Shown here one piece after another: positions 15,807-22,376 of a stretch of 23,906 nt of DNA. The notes beneath the pieces were generated by a model. The model did no database searches and was not told where the DNA came from. It worked only from the letters and a program-made list of their open reading frames with translations. Each line of letters opens with the position of its first letter. Within the stretch, counting starts at the first letter, position 1. A program made the translations under genes and the position numbers. This DNA comes from CAZLYX01 sp964563885 (GTDB lineage Bacteria; Pseudomonadota; Gammaproteobacteria; Burkholderiales; Neisseriaceae): contig CAZLYX010000030.1 of NCBI GenBank assembly GCA_964563885.1, forward strand, positions 1 through 23,906, read 5' to 3'.

Positions 15807-16532
15807 TTAGGTGAAATCACCCCAAAGCGTTTGCATCGCGGCAAGTGCGGCAAGTGCGGCGGTTTCAGTGCGCAATACACGTGGTCCTAATGTGATGCTG
15901 TGGAAACCAGCATTAAAAGCCAGCTGCTCTTCAGCGTTGGTCCAGCCGCCTTCAGGGCCCACCATGAATGCTATTTTTTGTAGCTCTGGCGTGAATGTCG
16001 ACAATGATTGTGCGTGATTTAAGCTGAGCAATAATTTGAGAGTGCCGCCAGGCATTGTTGGCAATGCATTGTTGTAAGATAGGATTGGCAATACTGGCGG
16101 CACGATGGCTCGACCACTCTGCTCACAAGCAGAAATTACGATGTCTTGCCAGCGCGCCATTCTTTTGTCGGCGCGTTCACCACTAAGTCGAACTACGCAA
16201 CGCTCGCTCAGTACAGGCTGAATGGCAACCACGCCTAGCTCAACACTTTTTTGCAGCGTGAAATCCATGCGTTCACCGCTGGAAATGGCTTGGATTAAGG
16301 TAATGTGTAGAGGAGACTCATTTGTTAGTGTCACCTCGTCTAAAATGATAACCTCAGCATGGCGCTTTTCTAAGCTGACCAGCTTAGCAGGGTAATCATT
16401 GCCATTGCCATTGAATAATATAATGGTGTCGCCCTCTCGCTGCCGTAATACCTGTAAATGGCGTGTAACGGAGTCGGGTAAGACCAAATTCTGGCTGGCA
16501 GATAGGGGATGAGGAACGTAAAAGCGTGGCAT
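15807..16532 (-). CDS. rsmE: 16S rRNA (uracil(1498)-N3)-methyltransferase
   Basis: Methylates N3 of U1498 in the 16S rRNA decoding region using SAM. It belongs to the SPOUT (knotted) class. The frame opens at 16592, but MPRFYVPHPL at 16532 is the family's usual beginning and gives 241 residues, the normal length. The N-terminal PUA-like part includes HLQVLRQREGD. The SPOUT part has LIQAISSGERMDFTLQKSVELGV, the SAM loop MVGPEGGWT (190-198) and the knot LGPRVLRTETA (215-225). No Shine-Dalgarno is obvious before 16532, which leaves some doubt about the start. It is divergent from the inositol-monophosphatase-family gene with a 77-bp gap. Confidence 0.94.
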   Translation of the reverse strand: MPRFYVPHPLSASQNLVLPDSVTRHLQVLRQREGDTIILFNGNGNDYPAKLVSLEKRHAEVIILDEVTLTNESPLHITLIQAISSGERMDFTLQKSVELGVVAIQPVLSERCVVRLSGERADKRMARWQDIVISACEQSGRAIVPPVLPILSYNNALPTMPGGTLKLLLSLNHAQSLSTFTPELQKIAFMVGPEGGWTNAEEQLAFNAGFHSITLGPRVLRTETAALAALAAMQTLWGDFT

Positions 16533-16573
16533 ACGGTATTGGTGTTTGAGCGGGAAGTAGTTAATATTGAGGT

Positions 16574-16579
16574 TTGACA
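16574..16579 (+). promoter_or_regulatory. Exact TTGACA, candidate -35 of the IMPase-family gene
   Basis: TTGACA lies 30 bp before the GTG start. The best -10 (TATTCA at 16594) would give only a 14-nt spacer, so the assignment is weak. Confidence 0.3.
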
Positions 16580-16609
16580 GTAAAAATAGCAAGTATTCAA
16601 GGATAAAAT

Positions 16610-17404
16610 GTGCTGAATAAGTTACAGGCTTTGGTGCGCGATATTGCGCGGGCAGAAGTCATGCCGAGGTTTTTAGATGTGACCGTGAGCAAAAAGCAAG
16701 ATGGCTCAATGTTATCTGAAGCCGATTTAGCCTCGCAGGCAGCGTTTTCTTATGGCTTATCGCAATTTTCAGATTGCCCAATGTTGGGTGAAGAAATGAG
16801 CACTGAGCAGCAACATAAGCTTTGGAATGAGCATAATTACAGTGGCTTATGGGTAGTAGACCCTATTGATGGTACCAATAATTTCATTAATGGCTTGCCA
16901 CATTTTGCGTTATCTGCCGCTTTTGTTAAAGAGGGCAGAACACAGTTGGGGGTAATTTATGACCCAATTAGTGATGAATGTTTTTATGCTGAAAAAGGGC
17001 AGGGTGCATTTCTAAATGGACAGCATTTGCCGTTACGCAGCGTTGAAAAGAAATTATCTGAGGCGATTGCTGGCGTAGAAGTGAAATACTTGCGCTCGGG
17101 CAAGCTGGCTAGCCGCATGCAAGTGTTGGCACCATGTGGCAGTATGCGCAGCATGGGCTGTAGTACATTGGATTGGTGTTACTTGGCGACAGGTCGTTAT
17201 GATGTTTATGTGCATGGCGGCCAGCGTTTATGGGATTATGCTGCGGGCGCTTTGATTTTTGAAGAAGCTGGTGGGCATTTAGCTACCTTGGAGGCAGATG
17301 AATTTTGGAGCGGTGATGAGCATGTATTTAAGCGTTCTGTGATTGCTGCTTTACAGCCCGGCTTATTCACACTTTGGCTGAAATGGATTCGTGAAAACCA
17401 GTAA
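16610..17404 (+). CDS. Inositol monophosphatase family protein (SuhB/CysQ-like)
   Basis: A 264-residue Mg2+-dependent phosphatase. Metal ligands are visible as LGEE (Glu61/Glu62), WVVDPIDGTNNF (Asp84, Asp87) and LWDYAAG (Asp209). Bacterial members act on inositol phosphates, fructose-1,6-bisphosphate, NADP or PAP; the motifs do not separate these. The protein lacks clear CysQ features, so substrate is left open. The start is GTG 16610, supported by AAGG 7 nt upstream. An ATG at 16608 overlaps it in another frame and stops after two codons. No terminator hairpin follows directly; an uptake sequence lies 26 bp after the stop. Confidence 0.88.
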   Translation: MLNKLQALVRDIARAEVMPRFLDVTVSKKQDGSMLSEADLASQAAFSYGLSQFSDCPMLGEEMSTEQQHKLWNEHNYSGLWVVDPIDGTNNFINGLPHFALSAAFVKEGRTQLGVIYDPISDECFYAEKGQGAFLNGQHLPLRSVEKKLSEAIAGVEVKYLRSGKLASRMQVLAPCGSMRSMGCSTLDWCYLATGRYDVYVHGGQRLWDYAAGALIFEEAGGHLATLEADEFWSGDEHVFKRSVIAALQPGLFTLWLKWIRENQ

Positions 17405-17429
17405 TACATATTAGAAGGATGTTATTTGT

Positions 17430-17441
17430 TTCAGGTAGCCT
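17430..17441 (-). repeat. DNA uptake sequence (exact 12-mer)
   Basis: Single TTCAGGTAGCCT 26 bp downstream of the IMPase-family gene. Confidence 0.9.
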
Positions 17442-17530
17442 CGATGTGTTTTTATGTTGAGCAGTATTGAAAAATCATAATTTGATCGATGAGTGATTGT
17501 TATTTTGTTAATAACTTAATTTACACGCTT

Positions 17531-17604
17531 CTCAACTTAATTTGAAATTTTACTCAATAGAACTTGCTCAACTTAACAGAAGTTAAAAAAAACTTCGTTA
17601 TAAT
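17531..17604 (+). promoter_or_regulatory. Promoter region with dyad and direct repeats upstream of the candidate sRNA
   Basis: CTCAACTTAA occurs at 17531-17540 and again exactly 36 bp later at 17567-17576. Then TTAACA (17573-17578) and an exact TATAAT (17599-17604) are separated by 20 nt. That spacer contains the dyad GAAGTT-A6-AACTTC (17579-17596). A long spacer filled by a dyad is the layout used by MerR-family activators (known for the family), but no such regulator is encoded here and the link is inference. Confidence 0.45.
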
Positions 17605-17610
17605 AAATAT

Positions 17611-17716
17611 GACTGACAGAAATTACTTATCCCCTAGTAATGAAGTAGTTAGTAAAACGTTTCTAGCAATGTATTGGCCATTCATACTTCCTCCCTTGGT
17701 ATGGATGGCTTTTTTT
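17611..17716 (+). ncRNA. Candidate small RNA with C-rich hairpin loops
   Basis: An exact TATAAT (17599-17604) predicts a start near 17611. The first hairpin pairs ATTACT (17622-17627) with AGTAAT (17636-17641) around the loop TATCCCCT. After a linear stretch, GCCATTCATAC (17677-17687) pairs with GTATGGATGGC (17699-17709), 11 bp with one G-U, around TTCCTCCCTTG. Seven Ts (17710-17716) complete a rho-independent terminator. No open reading frame of note lies in this span. Exposed CCCC and CCTCCC loops could pair with Shine-Dalgarno sequences, like the neisserial sibling RNAs that use CU-rich regions. I did not recognise it as a named RNA. The region could instead be a terminator of the upstream gene, but that would not explain the first hairpin and promoter. 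Confidence 0.6.
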
Positions 17717-17758
17717 GCGTAAACGACAGCAAATTGTATCAGCTTATTCTTTCACAAA

Positions 17759-17790
17759 AACCAACACCGCCCTTGAGGGCGGTGTTGGTT
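17759..17790 (-). terminator. GC-rich terminator of the small lipoprotein gene
   Basis: Perfect 14-bp arms (17759-17772 and 17777-17790) with loop TTGA on the plus strand. On the minus strand the stem ends in GGTTTTTG, giving the U tract. It is the most GC-rich hairpin in the window. A smaller 6-bp dyad, GAGACT/AGTCTC (17799-17822), lies in the same 3' untranslated stretch. Confidence 0.9.
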
Positions 17791-17835
17791 AACTTAGGGA
17801 GACTTTGTGCGAAAAGAGTCTCTTAAGCATAAAAC

Positions 17836-18102
17836 TTAATTTGTTGGCTGAACAGGTTCGGCAGCAGAAGGTGCAGCAGCAGACTGTTCAAAGCCTTTAT
17901 CTTTCATACAAGCATTAAAGTCAGCTTGGTTTTTAGCTTGGTCAGCTTGTTGGTTAGCTTCAACAGCAGTACGACATTCTTGCATAGCTACTTCTACTGT
18001 TGGTGTTGCAGCAGCTTCAGCAGTTGGAGTTGGTTGGTCACTTTTGCTAGAACAAGCGGCCAATGCCAAAGCCATAGCTGCAACTGATAATAATTTTTTC
18101 AT
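17836..18102 (-). CDS. Small lipoprotein of unknown function
   Basis: An 88-residue protein with a lipoprotein signal: MKKLL, a hydrophobic core and the lipobox LAAC with lipidated Cys17, followed by SSK. The +2 residue is Ser, which usually means outer-membrane sorting. The mature part is a Thr/Pro/Ala-rich linker (about 20-38), a short segment with two cysteines (Cys43 in MQECRTAVEAN and Cys65 in FNACMKDKGF) that may form a disulfide, and an Ala/Pro-rich tail. The alternating Gln/Asn/Ala stretch between the cysteines looks helical. AAGGAAG before the ATG supports the start. It is monocistronic with its own terminator and a hairpin in its leader. I do not recognise a function. Confidence 0.85.
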   Translation of the reverse strand: MKKLLSVAAMALALAACSSKSDQPTPTAEAAATPTVEVAMQECRTAVEANQQADQAKNQADFNACMKDKGFEQSAAAPSAAEPVQPTN

Positions 18103-18130
18103 GTTAAATCTTCCTTTTTCTATAGGTTAT

Positions 18131-18176
18131 GGTTCCAAGCTAAATTACTGTGAGCAGACAGAAGCATTTTGGAACC
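18131..18176 (-). promoter_or_regulatory. Hairpin in the leader of the lipoprotein gene
   Basis: GGTTCCAA (18131-18138) and TTGGAACC (18169-18176) are perfect 8-bp reverse complements, 30 bp apart, about 30-75 bp upstream of the start codon. An inner CTGT/ACAG pairing is possible. It may be a 5' untranslated structure or an operator; no known riboswitch was recognised. Confidence 0.4.
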
Positions 18177-18505
18177 GTTTCCGCCATTAATTTAATTGGG
18201 CAGACTTATCAGAGTAGAAAAGAGCGTTTTTGTTTGTGTGAAAAAGTTAAAAATCTTAAATAAATGTAATGAGCTGCTGTGTTTTAATACACTTTTGCGA
18301 CACTTTAGTTCTTAATTTGCAAGTGTATACAGTATGTTGGTCTTGTTTTGTATATGTTAATATTAACGATTATGTTATTTGAAAAAACATTGAAAAATCG
18401 AAATTATTCAACCAAAAAGCTATATTAAAGACAATTGGTGGTAAGTTATTATTATTTAAAAACATAGTTCGGGCGTAATACTGGCGGCATGTGGACGCTA
18501 ATTTG
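18177..18505. other. AT-rich intergenic region between the lipoprotein gene and the rhlE leader
   Basis: About 330 bp with no open reading frame of note, no uptake sequence and no clear hairpin. It must hold the lipoprotein promoter and upstream rhlE elements, but none could be assigned confidently. Confidence 0.45.
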
Positions 18506-18514
18506 TGGCATAAT
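18506..18514 (+). promoter_or_regulatory. Extended -10 promoter of rhlE
   Basis: TGGCATAAT has the TG-N extension in front of a near-consensus -10 (CATAAT 18509-18514). No good -35 is seen, as is common for extended -10 promoters. The predicted start is about 18520, giving a leader of about 190 nt. Confidence 0.45.
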
Positions 18515-18523
18515 TAGTGTTGA

Positions 18524-18600
18524 TTAGGTAGGGAGGATATTCAGCGGACGCTTTGCTAAATAAAAATATAATGTTTCGCTAATCCTCATTATCCTACTAA
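18524..18600 (+). promoter_or_regulatory. Structured 5' leader of rhlE
   Basis: GTAGG (18528-18532) and GAGGAT (18533-18538) pair in order with CCTAC (18593-18597) and ATCCTC (18582-18587), with a 5-nt bulge ATTAT. TTA/TAA extends the stem outward. The enclosed 43 nt include GCGGACGC and could fold further. Long structured leaders are known for cold-induced DEAD-box helicase mRNAs; that this one is thermoregulated is inference. Confidence 0.5.
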
Positions 18601-18708
18601 TAATTTATTTGTCAGTAACGCCTTACCAAGCGTTGCTTCAGTTAGATAGTAATAATTTAATTTGGGCCAAACTTTGAATATGTGCCCAGTATGGAAGAAG
18701 AAATTAAG

Positions 18709-20193
18709 ATGAACTCATTTACTTCGTTGGGATTAGGCAGTGAACTTACATCAGCATTGGCTGAACAAGGTTACGAAACGCCAACACCCATTCAAATAGC
18801 TGCTATTCCCAAGGCATTGGCTGGTCATGATTTATTGGCTGCTGCGCAAACAGGCACGGGCAAAACAGCCGCATTTATGTTACCCAGTTTAGAGCGATTA
18901 AAGCGTTATGCTACTCCTAGCACGTCACCGGCGATGCATCCTGTACGCATGTTGGTATTAACGCCTACGCGCGAATTGGCTGATCAAGTCGAACAAAATA
19001 CTCAAAACTATATTAAAAACCTGCCATTGCGCCACACTGTATTATTTGGTGGCATGAATATGGATACGCAAACCCAAGCACTGCGTGCAGGCTGTGAAAT
19101 CGTGGTGGCCACGGTAGGTCGTTTACTTGATCACATTAAACAAAAAAATATTAATTTAAGTAAAGTAGAAATCGTGGTGTTGGATGAAGCCGATCGCATG
19201 TTGGATATGGGCTTTATTGATGATATTCGTAAAATCATGCAGATGCTGCCAAAGCAACGCCAAACTTTACTGTTTTCTGCTACTTTTTCGCCGCCTATCC
19301 GTAAGCTGGCTCAAGATTTCATGAACCAGCCAGAGCTAATCGAAGTTGCCGCTCAAAACACTGCTAATGCCAATGTGGAACAGCACGTGATTGCGGTTGA
19401 TGCCATACGAAAACGTAATTTGCTTGAGCGCCTGATTATTGATTTGGACATGAGCCAGGTGATTGTGTTTTGTAAAACCAAACAAAGCGTTGATCAAGTA
19501 AATCGTGAGCTTAACCGTCGTAATATTGCCGCTCAAGCTTTACATGGCGATAAATCGCAGCAAACTCGATTAGAAACGTTGAGTGCATTTAAAGATGGCA
19601 ACTTGCGGGTCTTAGTGGCCACCGATGTGGCCGCACGCGGCTTGGATATTGTCGAATTGCCGTTTGTAATTAATTATGAGCTGCCAACACAACCAGAAGA
19701 TTACATCCATCGCATTGGTCGTACTGGTCGTGCTGGTGCCGATGGTGTGGCGATTTCATTGATGGATGAATCTGAACAGAAAATGTTTGAAGCCATCAAA
19801 GCGCTGACAAATAATGAGATTGTGGTGGAGCGTATTGAAGGCTTTGAGCCGCGTTGGTGGACAGAGGCAGGAGTGGATGCACAAATACCATTAACACCCA
19901 AACCTGCGCCAACATCAGTGGCAACACCAACACCAACACCAACACCAGAAGTTAAGCGTACTGAGGGCAGTGGGCACCAGCGCGTACAAAGGTCAACTCC
20001 AGAGCAAGATATTCGAAGCAGCAGCGGAGCTAATGTGCGACGCCGAGCAGCGACAGATAGCCGTGCTGAGCACAGTATTGAACGTAAAACGGAGACAATC
20101 GGTGATGTGTGCGGCAAAATTCCAGGGCGTAATCGTCGCAATAGTCGCGAGCGCCCGAAATGTGCATTATTGCAACCAAAATACGGTGCGTAA
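18709..20193 (+). CDS. rhlE: DEAD-box ATP-dependent RNA helicase, RhlE family
   Basis: Unwinds RNA duplexes in ribosome assembly or mRNA decay. All motifs are present: Q motif GYETPTPIQ (21-29), motif I AAQTGTGKT (45-53), PTREL (86-90), DEAD (159-162), SAT (190-192), ATDVAARGLDI (304-314) and HRIGRTGR (334-341). The 494-residue chain ends in a low-complexity tail (about 390-494) with a Thr-Pro repeat, an Arg-rich stretch that may bind RNA, and CALLQPKYGA, an ending I recall from neisserial homologues, so the gene looks complete. The frame is open from GTG 18682 and ATG 18691. ATG 18709 is preferred because MNSFTSLGL is the family start and GAAGAAG precedes it. It is monocistronic. Confidence 0.94.
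   Translation: MNSFTSLGLGSELTSALAEQGYETPTPIQIAAIPKALAGHDLLAAAQTGTGKTAAFMLPSLERLKRYATPSTSPAMHPVRMLVLTPTRELADQVEQNTQNYIKNLPLRHTVLFGGMNMDTQTQALRAGCEIVVATVGRLLDHIKQKNINLSKVEIVVLDEADRMLDMGFIDDIRKIMQMLPKQRQTLLFSATFSPPIRKLAQDFMNQPELIEVAAQNTANANVEQHVIAVDAIRKRNLLERLIIDLDMSQVIVFCKTKQSVDQVNRELNRRNIAAQALHGDKSQQTRLETLSAFKDGNLRVLVATDVAARGLDIVELPFVINYELPTQPEDYIHRIGRTGRAGADGVAISLMDESEQKMFEAIKALTNNEIVVERIEGFEPRWWTEAGVDAQIPLTPKPAPTSVATPTPTPTPEVKRTEGSGHQRVQRSTPEQDIRSSSGANVRRRAATDSRAEHSIERKTETIGDVCGKIPGRNRRNSRERPKCALLQPKYGA
19922..19945 (+). repeat. Hexanucleotide tandem repeat in rhlE
   Basis: Four perfect copies of CAACAC encode the Thr-Pro run of the C-terminal linker. Gain or loss of units would stay in frame, so it would change linker length and not switch the gene off. 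Confidence 0.85.
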
Positions 20194-20214
20194 TTCGATA
20201 TAGCTTACTATATG

Positions 20215-20275
20215 AATAAAAGGCTACCTGAAACAAAACTTCAATGAAGTTAAAATGTTCAGGTAGCCTTTTATT
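20215..20275 (+). terminator. Paired-DUS compound hairpin terminator of rhlE
   Basis: Perfect 18-bp arms 20215-20232 and 20258-20275 contain uptake sequences 20221-20232 and 20258-20269. The loop holds a second hairpin, AACTTC-AAT-GAAGTT. T-rich sequence follows. The amiC gene converges from the other side and ends 73 bp away. Confidence 0.87.
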
Positions 20276-20347
20276 TTGTTATTTAAACTGAGTATTAAAG
20301 ATAATGTTCAGTTAATGTTTTCATTGCTGTGTTGGCTAGCATTAAAC

Positions 20348-21631
20348 TTAACGGCGGGCCAATACTGCTTTGCTCAGATATTCTTTAACGCCACCACTAA
20401 TGGATGCGGCGACCTTGCTGCGAAAGTCCATACCAGAGAGCATGCGTTCTTCAGTAGGGTTCGAAAGAAAAGCTGTTTCTACCAAAATTGAAGGAATATC
20501 TGGCGCTTTTAAAACAGCAAAACTGGCTTGGTCGACATGGCCTTTGTGTAGGCGATTGTGCTTGCCCAGTTGATCTAAAATTTTGCGCCCCAAAACTAAG
20601 CTATCATTAATAGTAGCGGTTTGCGTCATGTCGAGGATGGTATTGTCCACATGACGATTGCCTACTTTTTGCACACCACCAACTAAGTCGGCGTTGTTTT
20701 GTGTTTGAGCAAGAAATTTTGCTGCTGCACTGGTAGCGCCACCACGGCTTAATGCATATACACCGGTGCCGCGTGCGGCAGGATTGGTGAATGCATCAGC
20801 ATGAATTGAGATAAATAAATCGGCCTTGAGCTTACGTGCTTTGGCAACACGAACACCAAGAGGAATAAACACGTCTTCATTGCGTGTTAAGTAAACTTTA
20901 TGGCCTTGTGCTTCAAGCTGTTTTTTGGTTTCGCGGGCAATTGATAAAACCACGTCTTTTTCACGTAAGCCGCTAGGGCCGATAGCACCCGGGTCTTCAC
21001 CACCATGTCCAGGATCAACCACAATAATAGCTCTGCGGTTTGGATCGCGGCGAGTATTATTGGATGGTGGCGTGTCGATGATGGCGGGCTGACGTGTGTT
21101 GATGGGTGGAGCTTCTTGGCTGGTGCCATTGTTATCAATTTTACCTTTAGAGTAGTCTTCTAAAAGTGCCATCAGCGGATCGTTTTCCTCGGCTGCCGAT
21201 CTTGCGGTTGGATAGAGGTCGACCACAAGACGATGCCGAAAATTGGCAACGGGGTTAAGGGTGAATACTTGTGGATTAACAGGTGCTTTTAAATCAATAA
21301 CCACCCGCACGGTGGTGGGATTATATTGGCCAACACGCAAGCTTGCGATGTAAGGATCGTCTGCGCGAACTTTTTGCCCTAAGGATTGTAAAACCGCGGT
21401 GGGTGTTACGCCATCTAAATCAATCACCAAACGATTGGGATTATCTAAGGTGAAATGCTTGTACTTAACGGCCTCAGAAGCTTCCATGGTGATGCGCGTG
21501 TAAGATGAAGCAGGCCAAATGCGTACTGCAGTGAATTGTGGGGCGGCTTTAGCCCAGACATTCGCTGAAGTGCCCAGTAAAATACTGCCTGCCGAAGCAC
21601 CAACCAGTTGTCGTCTTGTTAATTTTGCCAT
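20348..21631 (-). CDS. amiC: N-acetylmuramoyl-L-alanine amidase, AmiC type (Tat-exported)
   Basis: A periplasmic zinc amidase that cleaves septal peptidoglycan for daughter-cell separation. The 427-residue protein starts with a twin-arginine signal (TRRQLVG, Arg6-Arg7, then a mild hydrophobic stretch to AKA at 27-29). An AMIN domain (about 32-140) that targets it to the septum follows, then a Pro/Asn-rich linker, then Amidase_3 (about 201-425). Zinc ligands are visible as DPGHGG (His209), LREKD (Glu224) and SIHADA (His277), with catalytic Glu385 in LVETAFLSN. The start overlaps the tsaE end by 13 bp, so translation is probably coupled. The tsaE-amidase order is common in proteobacteria. Confidence 0.95.
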   Translation of the reverse strand: MAKLTRRQLVGASAGSILLGTSANVWAKAAPQFTAVRIWPASSYTRITMEASEAVKYKHFTLDNPNRLVIDLDGVTPTAVLQSLGQKVRADDPYIASLRVGQYNPTTVRVVIDLKAPVNPQVFTLNPVANFRHRLVVDLYPTARSAAEENDPLMALLEDYSKGKIDNNGTSQEAPPINTRQPAIIDTPPSNNTRRDPNRRAIIVVDPGHGGEDPGAIGPSGLREKDVVLSIARETKKQLEAQGHKVYLTRNEDVFIPLGVRVAKARKLKADLFISIHADAFTNPAARGTGVYALSRGGATSAAAKFLAQTQNNADLVGGVQKVGNRHVDNTILDMTQTATINDSLVLGRKILDQLGKHNRLHKGHVDQASFAVLKAPDIPSILVETAFLSNPTEERMLSGMDFRSKVAASISGGVKEYLSKAVLARR

Positions 21632-22089
21632 GCGTTTAAACTTTGTTTACCAGATTCAGATTGAGCCGTGATGGTACATATACGGCCTTCATTATGTGGG
21701 TTTAAGGAAAAGGACAGATCGGCAGCTGGCACCCATTCGCCGCCTTGTTGTGGCCATTCAATCAAGCATATGCTGTCATTAGTTATCAAATCGTCTAAGC
21801 CTGCGTCTTCCCATTCATTGGGGCTGGCGAAGCGGTAAAGATCGAAGTGATGCACAGTAAATTGATTCAATTGATAAGATTCAACAATCGCGTAAGTGGG
21901 GCTTTTAACCACACCTTGATAGCCTAGGCCACGTAATAAGCCGCGTGTAAGTGTGGTTTTACCAGCTCCTAGGTCGCCATGCAAGTAAATCACCAATGGC
22001 GCATCTAGGTTGGCTACCCATTCTTTACCCAACTGCAAGGTAGCTGCTTCATCAGCTAAAAAACGGCTATAGGGTGATAAATAGTCCAT
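21619..22089 (-). CDS. tsaE: tRNA threonylcarbamoyladenosine biosynthesis ATPase TsaE
   Basis: ATPase of the TsaBDE complex that makes t6A37 in ANN-decoding tRNAs. The 156-residue protein has the P-loop GDLGAGKTT (38-46), SPTYAIVESY (63-72), HHFDLYR (80-86) and CLIEWPQ (108-114) in the family order. The Shine-Dalgarno is weak. It is the first gene of the tsaE-amiC unit, with a promoter at 22126-22153. Confidence 0.95.
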   Translation of the reverse strand: MDYLSPYSRFLADEAATLQLGKEWVANLDAPLVIYLHGDLGAGKTTLTRGLLRGLGYQGVVKSPTYAIVESYQLNQFTVHHFDLYRFASPNEWEDAGLDDLITNDSICLIEWPQQGGEWVPAADLSFSLNPHNEGRICTITAQSESGKQSLNAWQN

Positions 22090-22125
22090 ATTTGAGCTTT
22101 ATTTAGCGGTTATCTAAAGCGCACA

Positions 22126-22153
22126 ATTATCCAATACTTCAAAGGCTTTGCAA
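22126..22153 (-). promoter_or_regulatory. Sigma70-type promoter of tsaE-amiC
   Basis: On the minus strand TTGCAA (22153-22148) and GATAAT (22131-22126) are 16 nt apart. The predicted start is about 22119, 30 nt before the tsaE ATG. Confidence 0.65.
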
Positions 22154-22235
22154 AGGGTTGGAAGTATAAAGTTGCTTAAAGTTTTGGGCGAAATTAATCG
22201 CTATATGAGTTTTCTGCCGAATTAAACATTGAAAG

Positions 22236-22265
22236 CTGACGATTTAGCTTCAGAAATTGTACAAT
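22236..22265 (+). promoter_or_regulatory. Candidate promoter of murI
   Basis: CTGACG (22236-22241) and TACAAT (22260-22265) are 18 nt apart. The transcript would have a leader of about 105 nt that contains one uptake sequence. Confidence 0.5.
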
Positions 22266-22287
22266 ACAGAAAATCTGGCTATTGGTA

Positions 22288-22299
22288 TTCAGGTAGCCT
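22288..22299 (-). repeat. DNA uptake sequence (exact 12-mer)
   Basis: TTCAGGTAGCCT in the tsaE/murI divergent region, inside the predicted murI leader. Confidence 0.9.
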
Positions 22300-22376
22300 T
22301 GATTGATAATAACGAATCAACAAGAGAGAAAAAGTGGTGCTATGCCACTCCCTTTAAAATGAGGAAGCCGCCAGCA

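Noticed and set aside
16533..16592. 20-residue N-terminal extension of RsmE
   Set aside because: MPRFYVP is the usual start of the family, and the extension would overlap the divergent promoter region.
19701..20141. 146-codon minus-strand frame opposite the rhlE tail
   Set aside because: Explained by the low-complexity Thr/Pro/Arg codons of rhlE on the other strand.
22257..22376. 40-residue N-terminal extension of MurI
   Set aside because: It has no ribosome site, spans a likely promoter and an uptake sequence, and the protein has normal length without it.
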